DNA of 64,000 nt from Megasphaera sp. (GCA_022486585.1 JAKVKI010000007.1:1-64000), one strand, 5' to 3'. Numbered from the stretch's first letter, positions 54,355-62,406 are shown. The notes: generated by a model from the sequence alone, not told the origin. A program made the numbers and translations.

Positions 54355-55875
54355 ATGAGAGGCGTTCACAGTGTGGTAGACGATATTCGCCGTAACGTAT
54401 TTACGGAAGTAGCGAAAATTGCTTATGAAGGTGGGGACTACTCCCGTGTGGATTTGATTCCTTACAAACTCGTTTCAGGGAAAACACCAACGCATCGTAA
54501 AGATATATTTTTGGAAAGGGCTGTTGTACAAGAACGGGTCCGTTTAGCTTGTGGTCTTCCTGTAGAACCGATTGAAGTCAGAGCTCCGGCCAGTGCTGGT
54601 ATAGAAGAAGCTGTTGAAGCAGATAATAACTTCTTTGACGAACCATTGGTCAATGTCATTACGTTTGCTTGTAATGCCTGCCCGCCGAATCAGGTCCGTA
54701 TCACTGATAACTGCCAGGGGTGTATTTCACATCCTTGTATGAGTGTATGTCCTAAAGATGCTATTTTTGTCGATGCCAACCATCATAGTGTCATTGATCA
54801 GGAAAAATGTATCAAATGCGGTCGTTGTGTTAAACAGTGCCCGTATCATGCTATTTCTAAGATAGAACGTCCTTGTGCGGCCGCTTGTGGTATGGATGCT
54901 ATCGAATCCGATGAATATGGCAATGCAAAAATTAATTATGATAAATGTGTATCCTGCGGCATGTGCCTCGTCAATTGCCCCTTTGCGGCCATTGCTGACA
55001 AGAGCCAGATTCTCCAAGTCATTACGGCCATGAAGAAGCAGCATAAAGTCATCGCCTGTGTGGCACCGGCCTTTGTTGGCCAGTTTGGCAAAGAAGCGAC
55101 GCCAGAAAAGCTAAAGACAGCTATGCGTATGCTTGGCTTCGATGATGTCGTGGAAGTAGCTATTGGTGCTGACTTATGCACGATTCAGGAAGCCAATGAT
55201 TTTATAAAAGAAGTACCTGCTGAGATTCCCTGGATGGGCACGTCTTGCTGCCCAGCTTGGTCCGTCATGGTCAAGAAAGAATTCCCGCAGTTTAAAGAAA
55301 ATATTTCCATGGCCTTGACGCCAATGGTCATTACGGCACGAGTCGTGAAAAAAAGAAATCCTGATGCCCGTATTTGCTTCATTGGTCCTTGCGCTGCAAA
55401 GAAATTGGAAGCAAACCGTAAATCAGTACGGTCGGAAGTCGATTACGTATTGACCTTTGAAGAACTGCAAGGTATGTTCGATGCAAAGGGAATCGATTTT
55501 GCTACACTGGAAGCAGATCCGGCAGATAACTTGAATGAAGGTTCAGCAATGGGTCGTGGTTTTGCTGTCAGTGGCGGCGTTGCCGGTGCTGTCGTAGAAG
55601 CATTGAAGCATATTGCGCCAGATCGAGAAGTGAAAATCGAACAAGCAGCAGGCTTGAAGGAATGCAAGAAAATGATTTTCATGGCTAAAGTAGGTAAGCG
55701 TGACGGCTATCTTCTGGAAGGCATGGCATGTCCTGGCGGCTGTGTTGCTGGTGCCGGTACGATCGAGTCTATACCGCAAGAAACTGCTCATGTTAACCAG
55801 TTTGTCAAATCAGCACCGGTTGTCTCGTCAGTAGATAGCCCGTATGCCGATGAACTAAAAGATGTTGAAGACTAA
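54355..55875 (+). CDS. monomeric [FeFe] hydrogenase, group B-like
   Basis: A 506-residue iron hydrogenase. The N-terminal ~100 residues are family-specific, followed by Cys-rich ferredoxin motifs between about 105 and 220 (CNACPP, CQGCISHPCMSVCPKDAI, CIKCGRCVKQCPYHAI, CVSCGMCLVNCPFAAI). The H-cluster motifs are TSCCPAW near residue 296, FIGPCAAKKLE near 343 and EGMACPGGCVAGAG near 455. TSCCP instead of TSCSP is characteristic of group B enzymes rather than prototypical bidirectional group A. It should couple ferredoxin to H2. Monocistronic, with no maturase genes in the window. Confidence 0.92.
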   Translation: MRGVHSVVDDIRRNVFTEVAKIAYEGGDYSRVDLIPYKLVSGKTPTHRKDIFLERAVVQERVRLACGLPVEPIEVRAPASAGIEEAVEADNNFFDEPLVNVITFACNACPPNQVRITDNCQGCISHPCMSVCPKDAIFVDANHHSVIDQEKCIKCGRCVKQCPYHAISKIERPCAAACGMDAIESDEYGNAKINYDKCVSCGMCLVNCPFAAIADKSQILQVITAMKKQHKVIACVAPAFVGQFGKEATPEKLKTAMRMLGFDDVVEVAIGADLCTIQEANDFIKEVPAEIPWMGTSCCPAWSVMVKKEFPQFKENISMALTPMVITARVVKKRNPDARICFIGPCAAKKLEANRKSVRSEVDYVLTFEELQGMFDAKGIDFATLEADPADNLNEGSAMGRGFAVSGGVAGAVVEALKHIAPDREVKIEQAAGLKECKKMIFMAKVGKRDGYLLEGMACPGGCVAGAGTIESIPQETAHVNQFVKSAPVVSSVDSPYADELKDVED

Positions 55876-55884
55876 GCATATTGT

Positions 55885-55925
55885 AAAACGGATTTTGCTA
55901 ATTTATAGCAAAATCCGTTTTTTTA
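55885..55925 (+). terminator. intrinsic terminator of the hydrogenase gene
   Basis: AAAACGGATTTTGCT pairs with AGCAAAATCCGTTTT over 15 bp and ends in a T run. Confidence 0.93.
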
Positions 55926-55951
55926 ATTGCCTTGGAGTTCGCTCCATGGCG

Positions 55952-55957
55952 TATAAT
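55952..55957 (+). promoter_or_regulatory. -10 box upstream of the aldo/keto reductase gene
   Basis: A perfect TATAAT lies 45 bp before the start. The -35 box is not clear: TTGCCT at 55927 would need a 19-bp spacer. Confidence 0.4.
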
Positions 55958-56002
55958 AGAAGCATAGTGTGATCTATACGTAGCTGAACAGGGAGACTGC
56001 AT

Positions 56003-57373
56003 ATGAGTAAAAAGATAAATCGCCGGCAGGCATTACAGATCATGGGAGCTGGTGCAGCAGGTTTGGCAGGAGCGGGCTTGTGGAATCGCAAACAAATCAT
56101 TGATTTTTTTGATAGGGATGCGACGGTACAGGGCAGTGAGGCAGATGGGAAGGTAGTGACCAGGCTATATCCATCGAATGGGGCACAAGTGTCCCTGTTA
56201 GGATTTGGCGGTATGCGATTTCCTACACGGCTGACAGCCAGCGGTAAGGTGATTGATGAAGAAATATCTGAAAAAATGATTGCGTATGCCTATCGTCATG
56301 GTGTCAATTATTATGATACGGCGTACTTCTATCATGATGGAAAATCAGAAGCCTTTATGGGCAACGTACTGAAACAATATCCCCGTAATAGTTTTTATCT
56401 TTGCGATAAAATGCCAACACCCGTGTTGAAAAGTTTGGATCAAGCTAAGGAAATCTTTCAGAGACAGCTCGAAACATGTCAGGTCCAATATTTCGATAAC
56501 TATTTGCTTCACTCCTTGTCGAGTCGGGACATCTTTGATGAATTGTATGTAAAAGGGGGCATTCTTGAGTATTTGCATAGTGAAAAAGAAGCCGGCAGGA
56601 TTCGCTGTCTGGGCTTTTCTTTTCATGGCGATGTGCCTTTTTTTAATTATCTTATGGATAACTTTGCCTGGGACTGCGTTATGATCCAGCTCAATTATGC
56701 TGATTGGAACGATGAAGGCGAACAGCCTGATGGAAGTAAACAAGGCGGGTCATTGTATCGCAAAGCAGTGGAAAAGAATGTACCTGTTTTTGTTATGGAA
56801 CCCGTTAAAGGCGGTAATTTAGCACAATTGTCCGTACCTGCGTCAGCAATTTTAAAAGAAGAAAATCATGATGCCAGCGCAGCATCATGGGCGCTGCGAT
56901 ATGTCGGGTCTCTGCCAGCTGTGGTGACCATGCTGTCAGGAATGAGTTCGATTGAACAAGTTATTGACAACATCCATACGATGGCTAATTTCCATCCTCT
57001 TAGTGAAAAAGAAAGACGGATTTTAGCCCGTTCGATGGGAAAAAGAACAGCAGAAACGCAAATCAACTGCACCTATTGCCGGTATTGTGATCCTTGTCCG
57101 TATGGTGTCGATATTGCCGGTATCTTCCATGTATATAATACGCAGGCAGATCGATTGGGCATAGATGATGGTACGGCGTCAGCAGAAGCTAAGAAAGAAT
57201 TTCTTATACGCTATCAGAATGAAGTAAACCGCAGCAGTCGAGCGGGGCATTGCTCAGGTTGTAATGAATGCTTGCCGCGGTGTCCCCAGCATATTGCCAT
57301 ACCGCAACAGGTGCAGCAAGTAGATGCACTTGTTCGGAAGCTGGCTGACGAGACAGGGAAGGTCGTTATCTAA
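56003..57373 (+). CDS. aldo/keto reductase with C-terminal 4Fe-4S motifs and Tat-like leader
   Basis: A 456-residue protein in three parts. Residues 1-27 resemble a Tat signal (NRRQALQIMGAGAAGLAGAG). Residues ~55-345 are an aldo/keto reductase barrel (LLGFGGMRFPTR, HGVNYYDTAYFYHDGKSE with the catalytic Asp/Tyr, and FVMEPVKGG). The C-terminus has ferredoxin-like Cys clusters CTYCRYCDPCPYGVDI near 355 and CSGCNECLPRCPQHIAIP near 418. The family is common in anaerobes; substrates are unknown. It ends inside the start codon of the next gene, implying coupling to a membrane ferredoxin protein that could supply electrons. Confidence 0.88.
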   Translation: MSKKINRRQALQIMGAGAAGLAGAGLWNRKQIIDFFDRDATVQGSEADGKVVTRLYPSNGAQVSLLGFGGMRFPTRLTASGKVIDEEISEKMIAYAYRHGVNYYDTAYFYHDGKSEAFMGNVLKQYPRNSFYLCDKMPTPVLKSLDQAKEIFQRQLETCQVQYFDNYLLHSLSSRDIFDELYVKGGILEYLHSEKEAGRIRCLGFSFHGDVPFFNYLMDNFAWDCVMIQLNYADWNDEGEQPDGSKQGGSLYRKAVEKNVPVFVMEPVKGGNLAQLSVPASAILKEENHDASAASWALRYVGSLPAVVTMLSGMSSIEQVIDNIHTMANFHPLSEKERRILARSMGKRTAETQINCTYCRYCDPCPYGVDIAGIFHVYNTQADRLGIDDGTASAEAKKEFLIRYQNEVNRSSRAGHCSGCNECLPRCPQHIAIPQQVQQVDALVRKLADETGKVVI

Positions 57374-58875
57374 TGAATAGAAAAAGAGCACAACGAACTC
57401 GTGTGGTTCTATCATGGATCGTTTTTATAGCGGCAGTTGGAACATTTTTAGCGCTTTTTCACGCAACTGTACCGCAGATGCAGTTTTTCCCGGCGCTACT
57501 GGCAGCTCATGGTGTCGTCCTTATCCTGATCCTGGCGCTGACCTGTATGACAGGGCGTTTTTATTGTGCTGTCCTTTGCCCTTTGGGCATATGGCAGGAT
57601 ATCGTCTTGTGGGTATCAAGACGGCGTAAGGACCATCGATTCATCGGTACGTATCGTCAGGAAAAACCAGTGTTACGTTATGGTATTTTGACTGTTGTAG
57701 CACTGTTGCTGGTCGTTGGTGTGACAAGTATACCGGCGCTGCTCGAACCGTACAGCATATTTGGCCGTATACTGACGCAGGTCATAACACCGTTGTATCA
57801 GTATGGCTTTGATTGTATTGGAACCATCGGGATGCAACAGGGGTGGTTCCTTTTAGAGCAGAAAGAAATTATTTTTCAAGGAACTGCCGTATTGGCAGTA
57901 TCTACGATTTTTTTTATAGGCATTACCCTTACGGCGTGAAAGTATGGCCGTCTTTATTGTCATACGATCTGTCCGACCGGTACCTTGCTGGGGACGGTGA
58001 GCCGTTATAGCCTTTATGGCCCGGTATTCGATGCGGCGAAATGTGTTTCGTGTGGTCTCTGTGAAAAGACCTGTCGTTCGTCTTGCATCAATGTCAAAAA
58101 ACATGCTGTTGATTATAGCCGGTGCATCGATTGTTTTGATTGCGTTGCCATTTGTCCGAATGCTGCTATAGGATATACCAGAACGATGAGGCGACCGGTA
58201 GAGAATAGCCATACAAGAAATGCAGCTGTTGCTACCGTAGGTGTAACGCGTCGCGATGCGCTTGTTCGAGGAGCTATTGCTGTCGGTGCCACTGCAACAG
58301 CATTGACTAAAGGAAACGTATCTCTATTACCGGTGGGGCAGGGCAAAAACAGCATTTTACCAGCAGGGGCAGTGTCTTATGCTAACTTTAGCCAGCACTG
58401 TACAGCCTGCCATCTGTGCATTGATACATGTCCTAGTGGTGTACTTACGCCGTCAGTGCTGGAAAATGGTATTACCGGGCTGTTTCAGCCGCACCTTGAT
58501 TATACGAAGGCCTATTGTGCCTATAACTGTAATTTTTGCAGTCAAGTGTGTCCTGCTGGGGCTATCCATCCCATATCCGTTCAGGAAAAACAGCAATGGG
58601 CTATTGGCAAGGCTATTTATTATGAATTTCACTGTTTGATCAACGAAAAAGGGATCGAATGTGGTAATTGTGCCCGCCATTGTCCCAAAGAAGCGATCAC
58701 AATGATAGAAAAAGGCAATACACTTATTCCCAAGGTCAATCATAAGCAATGTATCGGTTGTGGCGCTTGTGAATACTATTGCCCGGCTTCACCGAAAGCA
58801 ATCACCGTCCGTCCTATGAATGAACAGAAACGATTGGGAGAAGCAGGTATGTTCCGACGGGGCAATTTGTCTTAG
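57373..58875 (+). pseudogene. NapH-like polyferredoxin membrane protein interrupted by one in-frame TGA
   Basis: One continuous frame of 501 codons is split by a single TGA at 57937-57939 (codon 189). Before it: transmembrane helices and the first loop motif MTGRFYCAVLCPLG near residue 64. Directly after it: KYGRLYCHTICPTG, which is the second copy of the same GRxYCxxxCP motif. Then come ferredoxin motifs (CVSCGLCEKTCRSSCI, CIDCFDCVAICPNAAI), an inner RRDALVRGAIAVGATATAL hydrophobic segment, and three more Cys clusters. The downstream piece has no ribosome site, and any restart (TTG at 57985) would lose the motif. A recent nonsense change, read-through or sequence error are possible; the rest of the frame is intact. 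Confidence 0.85.
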
Positions 58876-59741
58876 CTTTTAATTTCACTGATGAATGTAG
58901 AACCTAATACGAGAATGGCACCAATAATACTGACGATTCCTAATGATTCCTGTAAGAACAGTGCTGACAGCAAAATTGCAAAAATCGGATCAGTATAGCT
59001 GAAAATAGCGACGGTCTGTGCTTTTAAATAATTGATGGAGCCAAAATACAGGACATAGGCAATACCCGTATGGACAATACCAACGATAGCCAGCAATAAT
59101 AAAACCATAGGAGTTACGGTTAGAGCGGCGAGGTTTTCTGTATAGCAAGTATAGGGAAAGAGCAGAAGGGCGGCAATCCCTAATTGAATAATAGTCCGGT
59201 CATAGGCAGTGAGATTTGTTAATTTTTTATTAAGAAGGATAATGCCAGCATAGAAACAAGCTGCACCTAATCCGCACAGGACCCCCGTCATGCTGCCGGT
59301 ACCGTCATTCTGGCCAAGACCAGAAACGAGGATAATCCCGATCAGCGCAGTGACGATACAGATTGCTTTGCGGATAGTGAGCTTTTCCTGTAATACAAAG
59401 GGAGACACGACCATGACAAGAATAGGAGCCATATAGTAGCATACGGTAGCTACGGCTACGGTCGTATACCGATATGCTTCAAATAGTAAAATCCAGTTGA
59501 ATCCCAACATACATCCGGATGCAAGAAGGCAGCCCGTATTCTGCCGGATAGCAGACCAACAGACCGGCTGGTGGCGTACAGCTAATAAAATAAGAAGAAA
59601 TATGGTAGCAATTGAGCTGCGAGCCAGGGCGATGACACTGGAGGGCATAGGGATGTAGCGGACAAAAATGCCAATAGTGCCAAAAATGAGCATTGCAGAT
59701 AATAACGCGAGCTTGGCTTTCGTTTCTTGGGATTGAGTCAT
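58872..59741 (-). CDS. DMT superfamily (EamA) transporter
   Basis: A 289-residue protein with about ten transmembrane helices in two EamA repeats (LALLSAMLIFGTIGIFVRYI and GSMTGVLCGLGAACFYAGII). Relatives export amino acids, nucleotides or other small metabolites; the substrate cannot be inferred. GGAGG precedes the ATG on this strand. It is convergent with the polyferredoxin gene and their stop codons overlap by 4 bp. Confidence 0.9.
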   Translation of the reverse strand: MTQSQETKAKLALLSAMLIFGTIGIFVRYIPMPSSVIALARSSIATIFLLILLAVRHQPVCWSAIRQNTGCLLASGCMLGFNWILLFEAYRYTTVAVATVCYYMAPILVMVVSPFVLQEKLTIRKAICIVTALIGIILVSGLGQNDGTGSMTGVLCGLGAACFYAGIILLNKKLTNLTAYDRTIIQLGIAALLLFPYTCYTENLAALTVTPMVLLLLAIVGIVHTGIAYVLYFGSINYLKAQTVAIFSYTDPIFAILLSALFLQESLGIVSIIGAILVLGSTFISEIKS

Positions 59742-59772
59742 AAAAAGGCCTCCTTTTTAGTTGCTTCTTATC

Positions 59773-59801
59773 TTTATATCATAATTTGGATTATAGTACA
59801 A
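59773..59801 (-). promoter_or_regulatory. promoter of the DMT transporter gene
   Basis: On the minus strand, TTGTAC (59801-59796) and TATAAA (59778-59773) are 17 bp apart, about 30 bp before the start codon. Confidence 0.65.
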
Positions 59802-59910
59802 GAGAAATACATCACAGTTATCTACAGAACATGTACGCTACTATTCTGGGCAAGACTAGTGAATTGTTTTCACGACATTTATAGACGACGAACAGCTACC
59901 CATACGAAAC

Positions 59911-60070
59911 TCCGCGACGGCCAGGGGAACCGTAACGACTGCGTGGCGAAAGACGGGCCGGTGAGATGCTGTTATCCAGTGGGTTTCGGCCCATATACAT
60001 GATGCGCCAATGAAAGAAGGGCCCTTACGGACGCCACTTCGCTGTTACGGTACGCCCTGTCCGCCGCGAA
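59911..60070 (+). ncRNA. repeat module A, copy 1 (candidate structured RNA)
   Basis: Nested complementarity closes the module: CAGGG with CCCTG, ACCGTAAC (59929-59936) with GTTACGGT (60044-60051), then GTGGCG with CGCCAC. Inner GGGCC/GGCCC stems enclose a multi-branched centre. Strand and transcription are not proven. Confidence 0.5.
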
Positions 60071-60329
60071 ACGTATACGCCATTTGGATTTCTGAATCGT
60101 GGAAAGACAAAGTCCGTAGATGTGTGCATGTTTTGGCTCCCCACACATGGGGATAAGCAGGGCACTGCATTTGAAGGAGCTTGCGACGCGCAAATGCATG
60201 TGCATCGCTTATGCGTGTTTTCTAAAAGCTGCTGCCGACGAAGGAGGCTGAGGGGTTAGGATAAATATCTCTTTGACAACCAATCATCTGATTCCATATA
60301 CGTGTGATAAATAGCCACACAGACCGGAT

Positions 60330-60489
60330 TCCGCGTCAGCCAGGGGAACCGTAACGACTACGTGGCGAAAGACAGGCCGGTGAGATGCTGTTATCCAGTG
60401 GGTGTCGGCCCATATACATGATGCGCCAATGGAAGAAGGGCCCTTACGGACGCCACTTCGCTGTTACGGTACGCCCTGTCCGCCGCGGA
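60330..60489 (+). ncRNA. repeat module A, copy 2 (candidate structured RNA)
   Basis: Same structure as copy 1, with an additional perfect outer stem TTCCGCG/CGCGGAA. It is preceded by a promoter-like TTGACA (60273) and TATACG (60297) in the spacer. Confidence 0.5.
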
Positions 60490-60748
60490 ACGTGTACATC
60501 ATTTGGCTCCCTGAATCGTGGGAAGACACAGTCTGTCGATGTGTGCATGTTTTGGCTCCCCAAACATGGGGATAAGCAGGGCACTGCATTTGAAGGAGCT
60601 TGCGACGCGCAAATGCATGTGCATCGCTTATGCGTGTTTTCTAAAAGCTGCTGCCGACGAAGGAGGCTGAGGGGTTAGGTCAAATATGTTTTTGACCACT
60701 AATTGTCTGATTCCATATATGCATGGTAAATAGCCACACAGACGGAAT

Positions 60749-60908
60749 TCCGCATCGGCCAGGGGAACCGTAACGACTACGTGGCGAAAGACGGGCCGGT
60801 GAGATGCTGTTATCCAGTGGGTTTCGGTCCATATACATGCTTCGCCAATGGAAGAAGGGCCCTTACGGAAGCCACTTTGCTGTTACGGTACATCCCGCCC
60901 GCCGCGAA
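60749..60908 (+). ncRNA. repeat module A, copy 3 (candidate structured RNA, unit truncated after it)
   Basis: The ACCGTAAC/GTTACGGT and GTGGC/GCCAC stems are kept, but the outer CAGGG/CCCTG stem is weakened. Module B is missing; homology to the other units fades near 60932. Promoter-like TTGACC (60692) and TATATG (60716) precede it. Confidence 0.45.
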
Positions 60909-60932
60909 ACGTGTATGTTATTTAATTTCTTT

Positions 60933-61066
60933 CGATATTTTTAGTAAAAAGCTCAACAGTGAATGGTCAGGATAAATGCTGATGGGGCTATGGTACAATA
61001 AAAAAATAAGGAATTTTCACATGTTGTTGGCATGATATTCAAGATATAGTATCGAGAGGAGATAGC
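60933..61066. other. gene-free stretch between the repeat array and the small orphan gene
   Basis: A/T-rich DNA unlike the repeats. TACAAT near 60995 could be a -10 box for the small gene at 61067, but no good -35 box is seen. No CRISPR repeats were found here. Confidence 0.5.
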
Positions 61067-61279
61067 ATGAATGCTAAATTGATAAAGCAGTATAAAGATG
61101 TTGAAAACGCATATTTACAAAAATTTGGTGCTAATTCACTTGATAGAGTTATACTGGGTGATCCTCTGCAGGGTTGTAAGAATACCTTTGCCGTCATAAA
61201 ACAACTTGAAACAGCCATACAGACTAACGTGCCTCTTGTACAAGTACCCTTAGAGATATGGAAAGATGTAATTTTTTAA
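61067..61279 (+). CDS. small hypothetical protein, 70 residues
   Basis: I do not recognise it. The sequence MNAKLIKQYKDVENAYLQKF continues with a helical, mixed-charge soluble protein without signal peptide or membrane segment, ending in PLEIWKDVIF. GAGAGGAG is ideally spaced before the ATG at 61067, which supports a real gene. It lies between the 419-bp repeats and the cas operon in the same direction as cas1. A regulatory or accessory role is only a guess from position. Confidence 0.6.
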   Translation: MNAKLIKQYKDVENAYLQKFGANSLDRVILGDPLQGCKNTFAVIKQLETAIQTNVPLVQVPLEIWKDVIF

Positions 61280-61329
61280 ATATGACACTGCTGATATGTT
61301 AAAAAGAGAAAATGCAACATAGAAGACTA

Positions 61330-61338
61330 TGGTATAAT
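61330..61338 (+). promoter_or_regulatory. extended -10 promoter of the cas operon
   Basis: TGGTATAAT at 61330-61338 is a consensus extended -10 element; the -35 region is poor. It precedes the short leader frame and cas1. Confidence 0.5.
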
Positions 61339-61367
61339 ATAAGTATCAAAATCAAAAGGAGCTCATT

Positions 61368-61424
61368 ATGGTGGAGCAAGCTGATAAAACATTTAGACAG
61401 GATGTCGTTCCATATCATACATGA
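61368..61424 (+). CDS. short leader frame before cas1 (18 codons)
   Basis: ATG 61368 is preceded by AAAAGGAG at good spacing and encodes MVEQADKTFRQDVVPYHT before TGA at 61422-61424. The stop overlaps the GAGGTG ribosome site of cas1. It could be a translated leader peptide or the remnant of a lost gene; its small size makes this tentative. Confidence 0.35.
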   Translation: MVEQADKTFRQDVVPYHT

Positions 61425-61437
61425 GGTGATATATAAT

Positions 61438-62406
61438 ATGAAAAAGAGTTTTTCACCATCTGATTTAAAAGCTATATTGCACTCTAAGCGGGCCAATATT
61501 TACTATTTAGAAAAATGCCGGGTCATGCAAAAAGACGGCCGTGTGCTATATTTGACAGAAGGAAAACGGGAGAATCAGTTTTGGAATATTCCGATTGCTA
61601 ATACGACGGTCATATTATTAGGGACAGGAACATCTATTACCCAAGCTGCTATGCGCCTTTTAGCTAGTGCCGGTGTCTTAGTTGGCTTTTGCGGTGGTGG
61701 TGCAACACCTCTGTTTTCAGGTACAGAAATTGAATGGCTGGAACCACAAAGTGAATATCGTCCGACTGAATATGTGCAAGGCTGGCTGAAATTTTGGTTT
61801 GATGACGAAAAAAGATTGGCAGCTGCAAAAAATCTCCAAAGAAGCCGATGCAGTTATTTGCAGTCTGTGTGGGAAAAGGATAATGATTTGCAAACAAATG
61901 GCTTTTTTGTCGATGACTATGAAATAGAAAGAGCTATACAGGCATTTCAAAAACGAATCGACCAGTCTCGGAACGTAACGGAGCTGCTTACTGGCGAAGC
62001 CGCTTTTGCAAAGAAATTATATAAATATGCAGCACAGAAAACAGAGGTGCCCGATTTTGTGCGTGATCATTCGGCTGGTGACGCAGCGAATGATTTTCTG
62101 AACCATGGAAATTACTTAGCCTATGGCTTAGCGTCAACGACATTGTGGGTGCTGGGCATTCCACACGGTTTTGCCCTCATGCATGGTAAAACAAGGCGGG
62201 GTGCTCTCGTTTTTGATGTGGCTGACCTAGTAAAGGATACGTTAGTTCTTCCTTTTGCGTTTATTTGTGCTAGAGATAATCTGAACAAGCAGGAATTCCG
62301 TCAAATGTGTCTGGAAAAATTCACAGAGCATAAAGCATTGGAGTTTATGTTTGATAACGTGAAGGAACAAAGCCGCTGTGGACAAAAAGCAGGTGATTCC
62401 CAATGA
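61438..62406 (+). CDS. cas1: CRISPR-associated endonuclease Cas1, type I-F
   Basis: A 322-residue integrase that, with Cas2, inserts new spacers. Type I-F hallmarks: SPSDLKAILHSKRANIYYLE at the N-terminus, WNIPIANTTVILLGTGTSIT near residue 50, and GVLVGFCGGGATPLFSG. The metal-binding region is in GFALMHGKTRRGALVFDVAD near residue 246, including the conserved His and Asp. GAGGTG precedes ATG 61438, preferred over an in-frame start at 61312. Its stop overlaps the cas2-3 start (ATGA). Confidence 0.96.
   Translation: MKKSFSPSDLKAILHSKRANIYYLEKCRVMQKDGRVLYLTEGKRENQFWNIPIANTTVILLGTGTSITQAAMRLLASAGVLVGFCGGGATPLFSGTEIEWLEPQSEYRPTEYVQGWLKFWFDDEKRLAAAKNLQRSRCSYLQSVWEKDNDLQTNGFFVDDYEIERAIQAFQKRIDQSRNVTELLTGEAAFAKKLYKYAAQKTEVPDFVRDHSAGDAANDFLNHGNYLAYGLASTTLWVLGIPHGFALMHGKTRRGALVFDVADLVKDTLVLPFAFICARDNLNKQEFRQMCLEKFTEHKALEFMFDNVKEQSRCGQKAGDSQ

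Larger units (their letters stand above)
59911..60932. repeat. 419-bp tandem repeat array, about 2.4 noncoding structured units
   Basis: The landmark CAGGGGAACCGTAAC starts at 59922, 60341 and 60760, a spacing of exactly 419 bp both times. Each unit has module A (~160 bp, strongly self-complementary) and module B (~190 bp, with two hairpins), followed by a variable A/T-rich spacer of about 70 bp. Copies 1 and 2 are full; copy 3 ends after module A near 60932. Copies differ by scattered substitutions without insertions. Reading frames are not conserved among copies, so it is noncoding. The island fills most of the 1.3-kb gene-free stretch between the DMT transporter and a small gene before cas1. 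A family of tandem ncRNAs or a non-autonomous element are the main options. Confidence 0.9.

Noticed and set aside
57937-58010. Selenocysteine insertion at the in-frame TGA
   Set aside because: I saw no convincing bacterial SECIS hairpin right after the TGA, and the position is not a Cys in the conserved motif. Kept only as a minor alternative.
57813-58010. Frameshift explanation for the split polyferredoxin gene
   Set aside because: The sequences on both sides of the TGA are in the same frame and join into the conserved motif, so no shift is needed.
59972-60205. A 77-codon minus-strand frame and plus-strand frames (for example 60385-60678) within the 419-bp repeats
   Set aside because: The frames are broken by stops at equivalent positions in the other copies, lack ribosome sites and overlap strong self-complementary structure, so they are chance frames.
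59911-60932. The tandem repeats as a CRISPR array
   Set aside because: The period is 419 bp, the repeated part is far longer than a CRISPR repeat, and the spacers are homologous to each other rather than unique.
59911-60932. The tandem repeats as integron attC cassettes
   Set aside because: The large palindromes are suggestive, but the core-site consensus was not found, the units carry the same content and no integrase gene is nearby.
61280-61437. A longer Cas1 starting at 61312
   Set aside because: The extra N-terminal residues do not match type I-F Cas1, have no ribosome site and span the promoter; ATG 61438 has GAGGTG and the family N-terminus.
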